Notes under the pieces: model-generated
What the model was told of the DNA's origin: nothing
Seen by the model: only the letters and a program-made list of their open reading frames with translations
The model's database searches: none
DNA from: Paludibacteraceae bacterium
Lineage (GTDB): Bacteria > Bacteroidota > Bacteroidia > Bacteroidales > Paludibacteraceae
Assembly: GCA_017560605.1 (NCBI GenBank)
Contig: JAFZEQ010000008.1
Coordinates: 1-18,253 of the forward strand
Length of the DNA: 18,253 bases
Direction of reading: 5' to 3'
Shown: positions 6,677 through 14,245 of the stretch, piece by piece
Layout of the letters: each line of letters begins with the position of its first letter
Numbering within the stretch: the first letter of the stretch is position 1
Program-made: the position numbers and the translations under genes

Positions 6677-6708
6677 CAAAGGTACTGCTTTTTTCTTAAT
6701 CGTGCAAA
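6677..6708 (-). promoter_or_regulatory. Promoter of the 37-aa ORF - greA - HIT unit
   Basis: Minus-strand -7 TACCTTTG (6677-6684) and -33 TTTG (6705-6708) are separated by 20 bases. It fires into the structured leader and lies just after the miaB terminator. Confidence 0.75.
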
Positions 6709-6717
6709 TTTTTTGAA

Positions 6718-6739
6718 GAAAAAAATGCATTTTTATGCA
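6718..6739 (-). terminator. Likely intrinsic terminator of miaB
   Basis: TGCAT/ATGCA (6726-6730/6735-6739) forms a 5-bp stem which, on the minus strand, runs into seven T. It begins 11 bases after the miaB stop. The stem is short, so efficiency is uncertain. Confidence 0.5.
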
Positions 6740-6749
6740 AAAAAAAGCA

Positions 6750-8105
6750 TTATTCCGCTATTTTTCCCTTTAAAGTAGCGGCCGTTGCCTCCGATATTTG
6801 TACTTTAACAAATTCACCAATATGTCTTCCTTCGCGTGGGAATACTACCGTTTTGTACTGACTGGTGCGTCCGTACATGTCCTCCTTGCTGCGTTTAGAG
6901 TATCCCTCTACGAGGACTTCTACCGTTTTGCCTATCTCACGTAGATTTGCTTCGAGAGATAGTTGGGTTTGAAGTGCAATAATCTCGTTGAGTCGTCTTA
7001 CTTTCTCCTCCTCGCTAATGTTGTCAGGAAGGTGCTTTTGCGCGTGTGTACCTGGACGCTCGCTGTACTTAAACATAAACGCTGAATCAAAACCAACCTC
7101 TCGCATTAGTGATAGTGTCTCTTGGTGCTCTTCGATAGTCTCACTATGGAAACCGCAGAAGACATCGGTACTGATAGCTGCATCGGGCAAAATTCGACGA
7201 ATTGCCTCGATTCTATCGAGATACCACTCCCTTGTATACTTGCGATTCATAAGCTTCAGTATGCGGTTAGAACCACTTTGTACGGGCAGGTGGATAAAAC
7301 GACATAAGTTAGGGTATTGGGCGATGACTTCGAGCGTTTCGTCCGACATGTCTTTAGGGTGAGATGTGGTAAATCGGATGCGCATATCTGGAACCATTTC
7401 AGCTATGATCTGTAGTAGAGCTGGGAAGTTAACGGTGTGCTCGCAGCCATCATAGTCGGTAGTGGTGTAGCGATAGGAATTGACGTTTTGTCCTAGTAAG
7501 GTAACCTCTTTGTATCCCTTTTTTTGTAGGTCAAGAACTTCGTTCTTAATGCTTTCTACATCACGGCTTCGTTCGCGACCGCGAGTATAAGGAACAACGC
7601 AGTATGAGCAGAAATTGTTGCAACCACGCATAATGCTGACAAAACCAGATATTTGTTTACCTATGCGTGCCGGCATCACCTCGCGATATGTCTCGGTTGT
7701 GCTGAGCTCGATATTGACTGCCGGTAAGCCCTGTTGACATTGTGCTAATAGGTTAGGAATGTCCATGTATGCATCAGGACCTGCTACGAAGTCTACTCCC
7801 CAGTCGCGTGTCAATTCTTCTCCCATTCGTTCTGCCATACAACCGATGACGCCGATGATTTTTGCATCTTTTTTGCGATTTCTGCCACCTCGGAGTTCTT
7901 GTAATCGATGTTGAACTTTTTGCTCGGCGTTTTCTCGAATTGAACAGGTGTTCAGGATGATGATTTCGGCTTGATCGAGCTCTTCGGTCAATTCGCAATC
8001 AGTAGTCTGCATAATAGCAGCTACCACTTCGCTATCTGCCACATTCATCTGGCAGCCGTATGTTTCGATAAAAAATTTCTTCATATCTATTAAATGCTTA
8101 TTCAT
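6750..8105 (-). CDS. miaB: tRNA-2-methylthio-N6-dimethylallyladenosine synthase MiaB
   Basis: This 451-residue radical-SAM methylthiotransferase acts on i6A37 of tRNAs reading U-starting codons. The N-terminal MTTase domain has the three ligands of the auxiliary cluster: Cys18 (TYGCQMN), Cys54 (LNTCSIRE) and Cys89 (GCMAER). The radical-SAM CxxxCxxC is Cys162/166/169 in RGCNNFCSYCVVPYTRGRERSRD. The C-terminal TRAM domain ends the protein. YGCQMNVADSE, and GYKEVTLLGQNVNSY, separate it from RimO and MtaB. ATG at 8105 was chosen because N-terminal extensions are common in Bacteroidota MiaB; ATG at 8084 (MKKFFIETYG) is an equally plausible start. The gene appears monocistronic, with its own promoter and terminator. 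Confidence 0.96.
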   Translation of the reverse strand: MNKHLIDMKKFFIETYGCQMNVADSEVVAAIMQTTDCELTEELDQAEIIILNTCSIRENAEQKVQHRLQELRGGRNRKKDAKIIGVIGCMAERMGEELTRDWGVDFVAGPDAYMDIPNLLAQCQQGLPAVNIELSTTETYREVMPARIGKQISGFVSIMRGCNNFCSYCVVPYTRGRERSRDVESIKNEVLDLQKKGYKEVTLLGQNVNSYRYTTTDYDGCEHTVNFPALLQIIAEMVPDMRIRFTTSHPKDMSDETLEVIAQYPNLCRFIHLPVQSGSNRILKLMNRKYTREWYLDRIEAIRRILPDAAISTDVFCGFHSETIEEHQETLSLMREVGFDSAFMFKYSERPGTHAQKHLPDNISEEEKVRRLNEIIALQTQLSLEANLREIGKTVEVLVEGYSKRSKEDMYGRTSQYKTVVFPREGRHIGEFVKVQISEATAATLKGKIAE

Positions 8106-8137
8106 GAGCCCGCATTAAGGCATTTTAGAATCGTGTG

Positions 8138-8168
8138 CAAAGGTAGTTTTTTTTTGAAAGATGGACAA
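8138..8168 (-). promoter_or_regulatory. Promoter of miaB
   Basis: Minus-strand -7 TACCTTTG (8138-8145), 20 bases, -33 TTG (8166-8168). The predicted start is near 8131, giving a leader of about 25 bases to the ATG at 8105. It is divergent from the wza promoter. Confidence 0.75.
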
Positions 8169-8235
8169 GTAAACTCTGATTTTTTTGTCTATTGTCTAAA
8201 AAAGTGATGTTTTTTATTAAATAAAAACAGAAACC

Positions 8236-8266
8236 TTGTGTATGTGAAAAAAAAGTATTACCTTTG
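8236..8266 (+). promoter_or_regulatory. Promoter of the wza-like/wzc-like pair
   Basis: -33 TTG (8236-8238), 20 bases, -7 TACCTTTG (8259-8266). The predicted start near 8273 leaves about 45 bases before the preferred ATG at 8318. The region just upstream (8170-8235) is AT-rich with no other clear element. Confidence 0.8.
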
Positions 8267-8317
8267 CGGGCTTAAAGTGAAGTTTTGAATACTAATAACA
8301 GGAAAATATTGAATAAA

Positions 8318-9127
8318 ATGTTTAAAAAGTGTTTTTTGTTGCTACTTTTTGTGGTGGCATTGTTGTCTTCGTGTGTATCTCCTAAACAGTTGACTTATTT
8401 CCGTCCTGTAACAGCCGGGAGTGCGGAGGAGATTAATAAGCATTTGGAGCTCCAGCCAGAGCCTCGTATCAAGGTAAATGATGCGTTGGTTATTATTGTT
8501 TCAGCTCTTGATCCAGAAGCTGTAGTTCCTTATAACTTGCCTAGCGTAGCATATTCTACTCCTACTAGTGCTACAATCCCTACAACACCTTCTTTTCAAT
8601 ATTATACAGTTGATGTGAATGGTGATATAAATTTCCCAGTTTTAGGAAAACTCCACGTGGTAGATATGACTCAATCTGAAGCAATTAAGATGATTGAGGA
8701 TAAGTTGCGTACTCAGATTGTAGATCCTATCGTGACTTTGCGCTTTCTGAATGCGCGCGTAACTGTGTTGGGTGAAGTGAAGAATCCAGGTACATATTAT
8801 TTGAATAACGGTCGTATCTCCATCTTGGAGGCCTTGGGTATGGCTGGAGATATTACTCAATATGGTCGTCGCGATAATGTGTTAATCAGTCGTGAGAATA
8901 ATGGTAAATTGGAGTTTGCCCGTCTTGACTTACATGGCGATGAGGTGTTTAAGTCACCATACTTCTATTTGCAACAAAATGATGTGGTTATGGTAGAACC
9001 TAACCAAGCACGTACTACTAGCAATCAGTCTATTAGTTTGTGGTTAAGTATGGTAGGTACACTATCAAGTGCCACAACAGTTGTGGTTTCTGTGTTGTCA
9101 ACTACAGGAGCTTTGAAGAAAAAATAG
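8318..9127 (+). CDS. Wza-like polysaccharide export lipoprotein
   Basis: ATG at 8318 gives 269 residues beginning with a clear lipoprotein signal peptide, MFKKCFLLLLFVVALLSSC, with the lipobox Cys at 19. The open frame extends upstream to TTG at 8285, but that would bury the signal, so 8318 is preferred. Residues about 40-130 form the polysaccharide export domain (PRIKVNDALVIIVSALDPEAV, YYTVDVNGDINFPVLGKL). An SLBB domain follows (ARVTVLGEVKNPGTYYLNN). A hydrophobic stretch near the C-terminus (SLWLSMVGTLSSATTVVVSVL) may span the outer membrane. The protein forms the export channel for capsule or exopolysaccharide with the Wzc partner 24 bases downstream. There are no glycosyltransferases beside it. 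Confidence 0.9.
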   Translation: MFKKCFLLLLFVVALLSSCVSPKQLTYFRPVTAGSAEEINKHLELQPEPRIKVNDALVIIVSALDPEAVVPYNLPSVAYSTPTSATIPTTPSFQYYTVDVNGDINFPVLGKLHVVDMTQSEAIKMIEDKLRTQIVDPIVTLRFLNARVTVLGEVKNPGTYYLNNGRISILEALGMAGDITQYGRRDNVLISRENNGKLEFARLDLHGDEVFKSPYFYLQQNDVVMVEPNQARTTSNQSISLWLSMVGTLSSATTVVVSVLSTTGALKKK

Positions 9128-9151
9128 TATATTAGAGGAAATTAAAATATT

Positions 9152-11458
9152 ATGTCACAAAAAGAAAAAGAAATCGATATCCGTTCGTGGATTATTCGTA
9201 TTTTTAAGAATTGGTATTGGTTTATGCTCAGTTGCGTCGTGTTTGGCGCTATTGGTGCATATGTCTATGTATCTACCACTAAAAAGTTTAAGGTAGATGC
9301 CAGCATTATGTTGCGTAGCGAGGAAGAGGCCATACCTCAATTTGAGATGATTACTAGCATTATGGGTATGAGTAACTCTAAGACTACAGATGATGAGGTT
9401 GAGTTGCTGATATCTCGTGATATTCTATGGCAAGTTGTCAATGAGTTGGACTTGCAAACAGAGTATCGAAAGTTAGAGTCCTTTAAGTGGATGGGTCAGT
9501 ATCCTGGTCATGATCTAACCGTGGTTTACCCTCCACAATATGTGGATACTATGTCCCGTAGTGTGAAAATTGAGCTTAAGGTGCGCAAAAACGATTATCT
9601 GGTAAAGGTTCGTTATGGACGTTGGACACGCAGTCGTCATACTGTTAAGGATATAACAAAGCCATTTACAACTTGTATTGGTCCTATCTCGTTCAAAATC
9701 AATTCTCCTCAGGCCGTAGAAGTGGGTGATAAATATCGTATGATGACCCTACCTATGTTGCCTTTGATTGATTCCTACAAACAAAATGTGACTGCAGCTC
9801 CGGTACGTAAGGAATCTAATATTATTAACTTGAGTACCACGACTGATATGCCTATACGAGGTCGAGACTTTATCCGCAAGGAAATCGAACTCTATAATAT
9901 GGACGCTGTACTTGATAAAAATATCATGGCTAGCAATACTGCTGCCTTTATCGAGGAGCGCTTGCGCTTGATCGAGGAAGAATTGGCAGAAGCTGAGCAA
10001 GATGTTGCTAAATACAAAAGACGCTTTGATATTCTAGATCTAGAGTCAGAAGCAGCATTGGCGGTACAAGAGGGTGCAGAGTTTAAAAAGCAAATAGCTG
10101 AAATCGAAACTCAACTCAATCTCGTAGGCTATGTATCTGAATATGTTTCCGATGAAACCAAGAAAAATAACTTGATTCCATCTAATATTGGTATCAATGA
10201 TCCTTCTCTTGTTGGTCTGATAGGAGAGTACAACCAATTGATGCTTGACCGCATGCGTGTAAGTCGTACGGCTAGCGAGAGCAACCCAATATTAACTCAA
10301 ATGGAGTCACAGCTATCTGTGATGCGTGAGAATATTGTTACAACTATTTCGTCTGTAACTAGCACTTTGTCTATTGCTAAGAGAGATATTGAGAAACGCC
10401 AAGGTCAAATCCAAGTACAACGCAATCAGTTGCCTAGTCAAGAAAAAGAGTATGTAGAGGTGATGCGTAATAAGGTGCTCAAAGAAGAACTTTATTTATT
10501 CCTATATAAACAACGCGAGGAGAATGCTTTAACCCTTGCCTCAACTGTTAACCCAGCTAAGTTGGTTAATGCTCCTCAGATGAATCCTACACCAGTTGAA
10601 CCACGATTGAGTCTTATCGGAATAGTATGCTTGATTCTTGGTCTGGTGTTCCCATTGGCTATTATGATTGTTTACGACATAATGAATAATCGTATTTCTG
10701 ATGAGGCTACAGCTCTAGAGCGTCGACTCAAGATTCCTTTGGCCGGTTCATTGGTTAAGAACCACCACGGAGGCCATATTGCTGTGCATGAAGGAGAGAA
10801 CTCAGCTTCTGCCGAGCTATTCCGTACCTTGCGTACTAACTTGCGCTTTATGCAGAAAAAGGATTGCACATGTCCAGTTATGTTGGTGACCTCTAGTGTT
10901 AATGGCGAAGGTAAATCGTATGTGGCAACTAACTTGGCTATCTCTTTGTCGCTACTAGGTAAGCGTGTGGCATTAGTTGGATTGGATATCCGCAAACCTA
11001 TGTTGGCATCCTATTTGAACCTTCCATCTCAAGGATGTTTGACAAGTTATGTGGCTGAGGATGCATATACTATTGAAGATATCATCGTTCCTTCAGGTAT
11101 TGCAAACTTGGATATCTTGCCAGCTGGTGTGGTTCCTCCTAATCCAAGCGAGTTGTTGCAAAGCGAGCGCTTGGATGAACTTATGGCAGAACTACGTCAA
11201 CGCTATGACTATGTCATCGTAGATACTGCTCCTATTGCGTTGGTAGGTGATACATACTTGCTACACCGCTTGGCTGATATGACTGTATATGTTACCCGTG
11301 CTAACTATACTACATACGAGCTTGTTGATCTCATCAACCAAACTCATGAGCAACAACGTTTGCCTAAGATGGTTGCCGTACTTAATGGTGTTAATGCCAA
11401 GAAAGTAGGCTATGGCTACGGCTATGGCTATGGTAACGATGTCAAAGGAAGAAGATAA
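9152..11458 (+). CDS. Wzc-like polysaccharide co-polymerase / BY-kinase
   Basis: This 768-residue inner-membrane protein has the full Wzc layout. TM1 is around 22-40, followed by a Wzz chain-length domain and a long periplasmic coiled coil (about 265-455). A PxxP-type segment (NPTPVEPRLSL) leads into TM2 (487-508). The cytosolic tyrosine-kinase domain has Walker A SSVNGEGKS (581-589), A' LVGLDIRKP (608-616) and Walker B VIVDTAP (688-694). The C-terminal tyrosine cluster is YGYGYGYG (754-761), the usual autophosphorylation tail. It should control export and chain length together with the Wza-like protein. The pair forms its own unit. No matching phosphatase or biosynthesis genes are in view. 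Confidence 0.94.
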   Translation: MSQKEKEIDIRSWIIRIFKNWYWFMLSCVVFGAIGAYVYVSTTKKFKVDASIMLRSEEEAIPQFEMITSIMGMSNSKTTDDEVELLISRDILWQVVNELDLQTEYRKLESFKWMGQYPGHDLTVVYPPQYVDTMSRSVKIELKVRKNDYLVKVRYGRWTRSRHTVKDITKPFTTCIGPISFKINSPQAVEVGDKYRMMTLPMLPLIDSYKQNVTAAPVRKESNIINLSTTTDMPIRGRDFIRKEIELYNMDAVLDKNIMASNTAAFIEERLRLIEEELAEAEQDVAKYKRRFDILDLESEAALAVQEGAEFKKQIAEIETQLNLVGYVSEYVSDETKKNNLIPSNIGINDPSLVGLIGEYNQLMLDRMRVSRTASESNPILTQMESQLSVMRENIVTTISSVTSTLSIAKRDIEKRQGQIQVQRNQLPSQEKEYVEVMRNKVLKEELYLFLYKQREENALTLASTVNPAKLVNAPQMNPTPVEPRLSLIGIVCLILGLVFPLAIMIVYDIMNNRISDEATALERRLKIPLAGSLVKNHHGGHIAVHEGENSASAELFRTLRTNLRFMQKKDCTCPVMLVTSSVNGEGKSYVATNLAISLSLLGKRVALVGLDIRKPMLASYLNLPSQGCLTSYVAEDAYTIEDIIVPSGIANLDILPAGVVPPNPSELLQSERLDELMAELRQRYDYVIVDTAPIALVGDTYLLHRLADMTVYVTRANYTTYELVDLINQTHEQQRLPKMVAVLNGVNAKKVGYGYGYGYGNDVKGRR

Positions 11459-11481
11459 TACAAATACATAGATTTTATCGG

Positions 11482-11521
11482 TTGAGAGTAGTCTGTTTAG
11501 CGATAAACAAACTGCTCTCAG
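11482..11521 (+). other. Large stem-loop with GCGA tetraloop between wzc and topB
   Basis: Positions 11482-11499 pair with 11504-11521: 18 positions with one mismatch (11493/11510) and two G-U pairs on the plus strand, capped by GCGA, a GNRA tetraloop. The minus strand would have two mismatches, so plus-strand RNA fits better. No U tract follows, so this may be a 3'-end stabiliser, a processing site or an atypical terminator for the wza-wzc transcript. Confidence 0.6.
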
Positions 11522-11559
11522 TCGTAATCAATAAACCCCATTTAACCTTCAACTAACGA

Positions 11560-13500
11560 ATGATTCTCTGTATTGCCGAAAAACCATCAGTAGGACGAGA
11601 CATAGCTCGCGTGCTTGGTGCAATGACCCAGCGCGATGGTTTTATGGAGGGCAATGGCTACTGCGTCTCATGGACTTTTGGCCATCTATGCGCTCTGCTA
11701 GATCCACACGAATATACACAGCAATGGAAAGGCTGGAATATGTCATCACTACCTATGGTACCTGCTCGTTTTGGTATCAAAGTGGCGGATGATAAAGGTA
11801 TTATTAAGCAATTTAATACCATCAAGGAACTTATGTCTAAAGCCGAGATGGTTATAAACTGTGGTGATGCTGGCCAAGAAGGAGAGCTTATTCAGCGTTG
11901 GGTATATCAGAAGGCCGGTTGCAAAGTTCCTGTAAAGCGTTTGTGGATATCCTCATTGACAGAAGATGCTATTCGTGAAGGATTTGCCAATCTCAAGGAC
12001 CAAAGCCACTACCAGCACCTTTATGAGGCTGGTATGATGCGTGCCATAGGCGATTGGCTATTGGGAATGAATGCCACACGTGCCTATACCTTGCGCTTTG
12101 CTAAAGGAGTAGGCAAGGACCGTCAAGTGCTCAGTATCGGTCGTGTACAGACACCCACGCTAGCGCTTATCGTGAAACGTCAACATGAAATAGAGAACTT
12201 CGTTCCTCGTACCTACTGGGAACTCAAAACCAATTATCGAGATACGATCTTCTCAGCTCAGCTTCCAGTAGAAGAAGATGAGTATGCTATCACTTCCATT
12301 GAACAAGGTCAGAAACTTGTTGATTCCATCAAGGATCTTCCGTTAGAAATAACCTCTGTGGAGAAAAAGAAAGGTATGGAGTATGCTCCACGCCTCTTTG
12401 ACCTAACATCGCTTCAGGTGGAGTGTAACAAACGATTTGGTATGACGGCCGATGATACGCTTAAAATCATTCAGAGTCTCTATGAGAAACATGTTACTAC
12501 CTATCCTCGTGTTGATACTACTTTCCTAAGCGATGATATATACGTCAAGGTACCTGCTACGCTGAAAGGTATAAAGGATTACTTCCCACAAGTTACACCT
12601 CTACTACCACTTAAGGCTGATGGAGGTAAAGGTGCAGGTAGTTTGCCTAAATCCAAGAAAGTGTTTGACAATAGCAAGGTTACAGATCACCATGCTATCA
12701 TTCCAACAGGACAACGCCCAGATAATCTAACACAACTTGAGCGAAAAGTATATGATTTGGTAGCACTCCGATTTATCGCGGCATTCTATCCTCCTTGTCA
12801 GGTTTCTAATACCACTGTGCTAGCACAGGCAGGTGAAGTGCCTTTTAAGGTTACTGGACGCGAAGTTTTAGTACAAGGCTGGCGCGAAGTGTTTGCAAAA
12901 GACACACCTGAAACATCTGATACACCAGATGCTTCTGAAACTACCCAGAAGGCTCTGCCTTCATTCAAGAAAGGCGAATCAGGACCTCACGAACCACAAC
13001 TCCAAGAGAAAACAACCACGCCACCTAAATACTATACCGAGGCGACTCTGCTTCGTGCAATGGAAACGGCGGGTAAGACTGTTGATAACGAGGAGTTACG
13101 CGATGCGATGAAGGAGAATGGTATTGGTCGTCCTAGTACCCGTGCTGCGATTATAGAGAAACTCTTCCAACGCAAGTATATCATTCGTGAAAAGAAGAAC
13201 ATCAAAGCAACCGAACTTGGTATCAATCTAATACATACCATTATCTCTCCATTGCTCAAATCAGCCGAATTGACCGGTCTGTGGGAGAAGAAACTCCGTG
13301 AGATAGAGCGTGGTGATTTTGCGGCGCAACAGTTCCTAGACGAACTCAAACAGATGACCTCTGAGGTCGTTCGTGAGGTGAAATCCGATAAGTCAGGTAT
13401 GCGTTGCCCAGTCTGTGGCAAAGGCACTATCATCCGTGGTCGCACTCGCTACGGCTGCTCCCGCTGGAGAGAAGGCTGCACCTACGCTGAACAATTCTAG
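11560..13500 (+). CDS. topB: DNA topoisomerase III (type IA)
   Basis: This 646-residue protein has the TOPRIM domain at the N-terminus: AEKPSVGRDIA with catalytic Glu7, and the acidic motif DAGQEGE at 103-109. The strand-cleaving tyrosine is Tyr315 in HVTTYPRVDTTFLS. DHHAIIPTG and PPKYYTEATLLRAMETAGK, then GIGRPSTRAAIIEKL, are the other signatures. The C-terminus has a four-Cys zinc ribbon (CPVCG ... CSRWREGC). A threonine/proline/acidic linker lies before the PPKYYTEA motif. It decatenates and relaxes DNA. Some topB genes travel on Bacteroidales conjugative elements, but nothing else here suggests an element. No TAnnTTTG promoter is visible between the stem-loop and the ATG, so readthrough from wzc is possible. 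Confidence 0.95.
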   Translation: MILCIAEKPSVGRDIARVLGAMTQRDGFMEGNGYCVSWTFGHLCALLDPHEYTQQWKGWNMSSLPMVPARFGIKVADDKGIIKQFNTIKELMSKAEMVINCGDAGQEGELIQRWVYQKAGCKVPVKRLWISSLTEDAIREGFANLKDQSHYQHLYEAGMMRAIGDWLLGMNATRAYTLRFAKGVGKDRQVLSIGRVQTPTLALIVKRQHEIENFVPRTYWELKTNYRDTIFSAQLPVEEDEYAITSIEQGQKLVDSIKDLPLEITSVEKKKGMEYAPRLFDLTSLQVECNKRFGMTADDTLKIIQSLYEKHVTTYPRVDTTFLSDDIYVKVPATLKGIKDYFPQVTPLLPLKADGGKGAGSLPKSKKVFDNSKVTDHHAIIPTGQRPDNLTQLERKVYDLVALRFIAAFYPPCQVSNTTVLAQAGEVPFKVTGREVLVQGWREVFAKDTPETSDTPDASETTQKALPSFKKGESGPHEPQLQEKTTTPPKYYTEATLLRAMETAGKTVDNEELRDAMKENGIGRPSTRAAIIEKLFQRKYIIREKKNIKATELGINLIHTIISPLLKSAELTGLWEKKLREIERGDFAAQQFLDELKQMTSEVVREVKSDKSGMRCPVCGKGTIIRGRTRYGCSRWREGCTYAEQF

Positions 13501-13506
13501 AAGATA

Positions 13507-13532
13507 ACTAGTTGTACTAGTAAGATTTTTTT
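13507..13532 (+). terminator. Probable terminator of topB
   Basis: ACTAGT-TGT-ACTAGT (13507-13521) forms a 6-bp hairpin. Four bases later come seven T (13526-13532), overlapping the tcdA stop codon on the other strand. The two genes converge here within 31 bases. Confidence 0.5.
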
Positions 13533-14206
13533 CAAGATTTTTTTGAGCAGATATGCTCAATAACCATTGCAGCCAAGGTCATTCCGAAGACGCCTACTAC
13601 TGGGGCGATGGTACCTTGGTCGCCTGCTATCTCTTCGGAATAGACGCATTGGATCTTAGACGCTAGTACTAGCTTCTCCTTTTTTATACGCGTACGCAAC
13701 GCGCGTGCGAGGGGACAACCTTGTACTTTCCAGAACTCGGCTGTGCGGATGTTCTGTGGGTTGAGCTTGCGACCAGCTCCCATGCTAGAGAAGACCTTAC
13801 AACCTGCGTGGGTAGCATTGTAGAGCAAAAGCGCCTTGCAATCTACCATATCAATGGCATCCATTACTATATCGTATTGCGATAACTCAAAACTAGCTGC
13901 GGTTTCCGCATTATACTGACGCTCAATGGCCTGTACATCTGCCTCAGGACAAATGGTCAGCAATCGCTTTTGCATTTCCAGTACCTTGCTTTGTCCAATA
14001 TTGTCGTGTGTAGCCACCACCTGACGATTGAGATTGGTGCTATCCACTACATCAAAATCTACGAGCGTTAGATGTCCTATTCCTGTGCGCAAAAGACTTT
14101 CAGCGCACCAACCGCCTACACCGCCTACACCAAAAACAATCACGCGTGCCTCTTGCAAAGCGCGAAAACCATCAGAGCCTATGAGTTGAGTAGTACGAGT
14201 AAACAC
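13532..14206 (-). CDS. tcdA: tRNA threonylcarbamoyladenosine dehydratase (TcdA/ThiF-like)
   Basis: This 224-residue E1-like enzyme cyclises t6A37 in tRNA to ct6A. The ATP-binding loop is GVGGVGG (26-32), followed by WCAESLLRTGIGHLTLVDFDVV, the N-R-Q motif at 60-62 (NLNRQ), DIVMDAIDMVDCKALL, and the TcdA-specific tail CVYSEEIAG...GTIAPVVGVFGMTLAAMVIEHI. The start is GTG at 14206. The frame has no ATG upstream before a stop, and the region just upstream is a tandem heptamer array, so a few original N-terminal residues may have been lost. It is the third gene after recA and the FAD gene, 31 bases downstream of the latter. Confidence 0.88.
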   Translation of the reverse strand: MFTRTTQLIGSDGFRALQEARVIVFGVGGVGGWCAESLLRTGIGHLTLVDFDVVDSTNLNRQVVATHDNIGQSKVLEMQKRLLTICPEADVQAIERQYNAETAASFELSQYDIVMDAIDMVDCKALLLYNATHAGCKVFSSMGAGRKLNPQNIRTAEFWKVQGCPLARALRTRIKKEKLVLASKIQCVYSEEIAGDQGTIAPVVGVFGMTLAAMVIEHICSKKS

Positions 14207-14210
14207 GAGA

Positions 14211-14245
14211 TGTAAGTTATGAAGTATGAGTTATGAACTATGAGT
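14211..14245. repeat. Tandem 7-base repeat, 5 units (TATGARY-like)
   Basis: Five consecutive heptamers: TGTAAGT, TATGAAG, TATGAGT, TATGAAC, TATGAGT (14211-14245). The array fills the gap between tcdA and the FAD gene and supplies the FAD stop codon (TAG, 14238-14240 on minus) plus its last two residues. Confidence 0.75.

Noticed and set aside
8285..8317. Upstream TTG start adding 11 residues to the Wza-like protein.
   Set aside because: It would place a polar extension before a clean lipoprotein signal peptide; ATG at 8318 fits far better.
11560..13500. topB as a marker of an integrated conjugative element.
   Set aside because: No integrase, relaxase, transfer genes or attachment repeats are in the window, and the neighbours are housekeeping genes.
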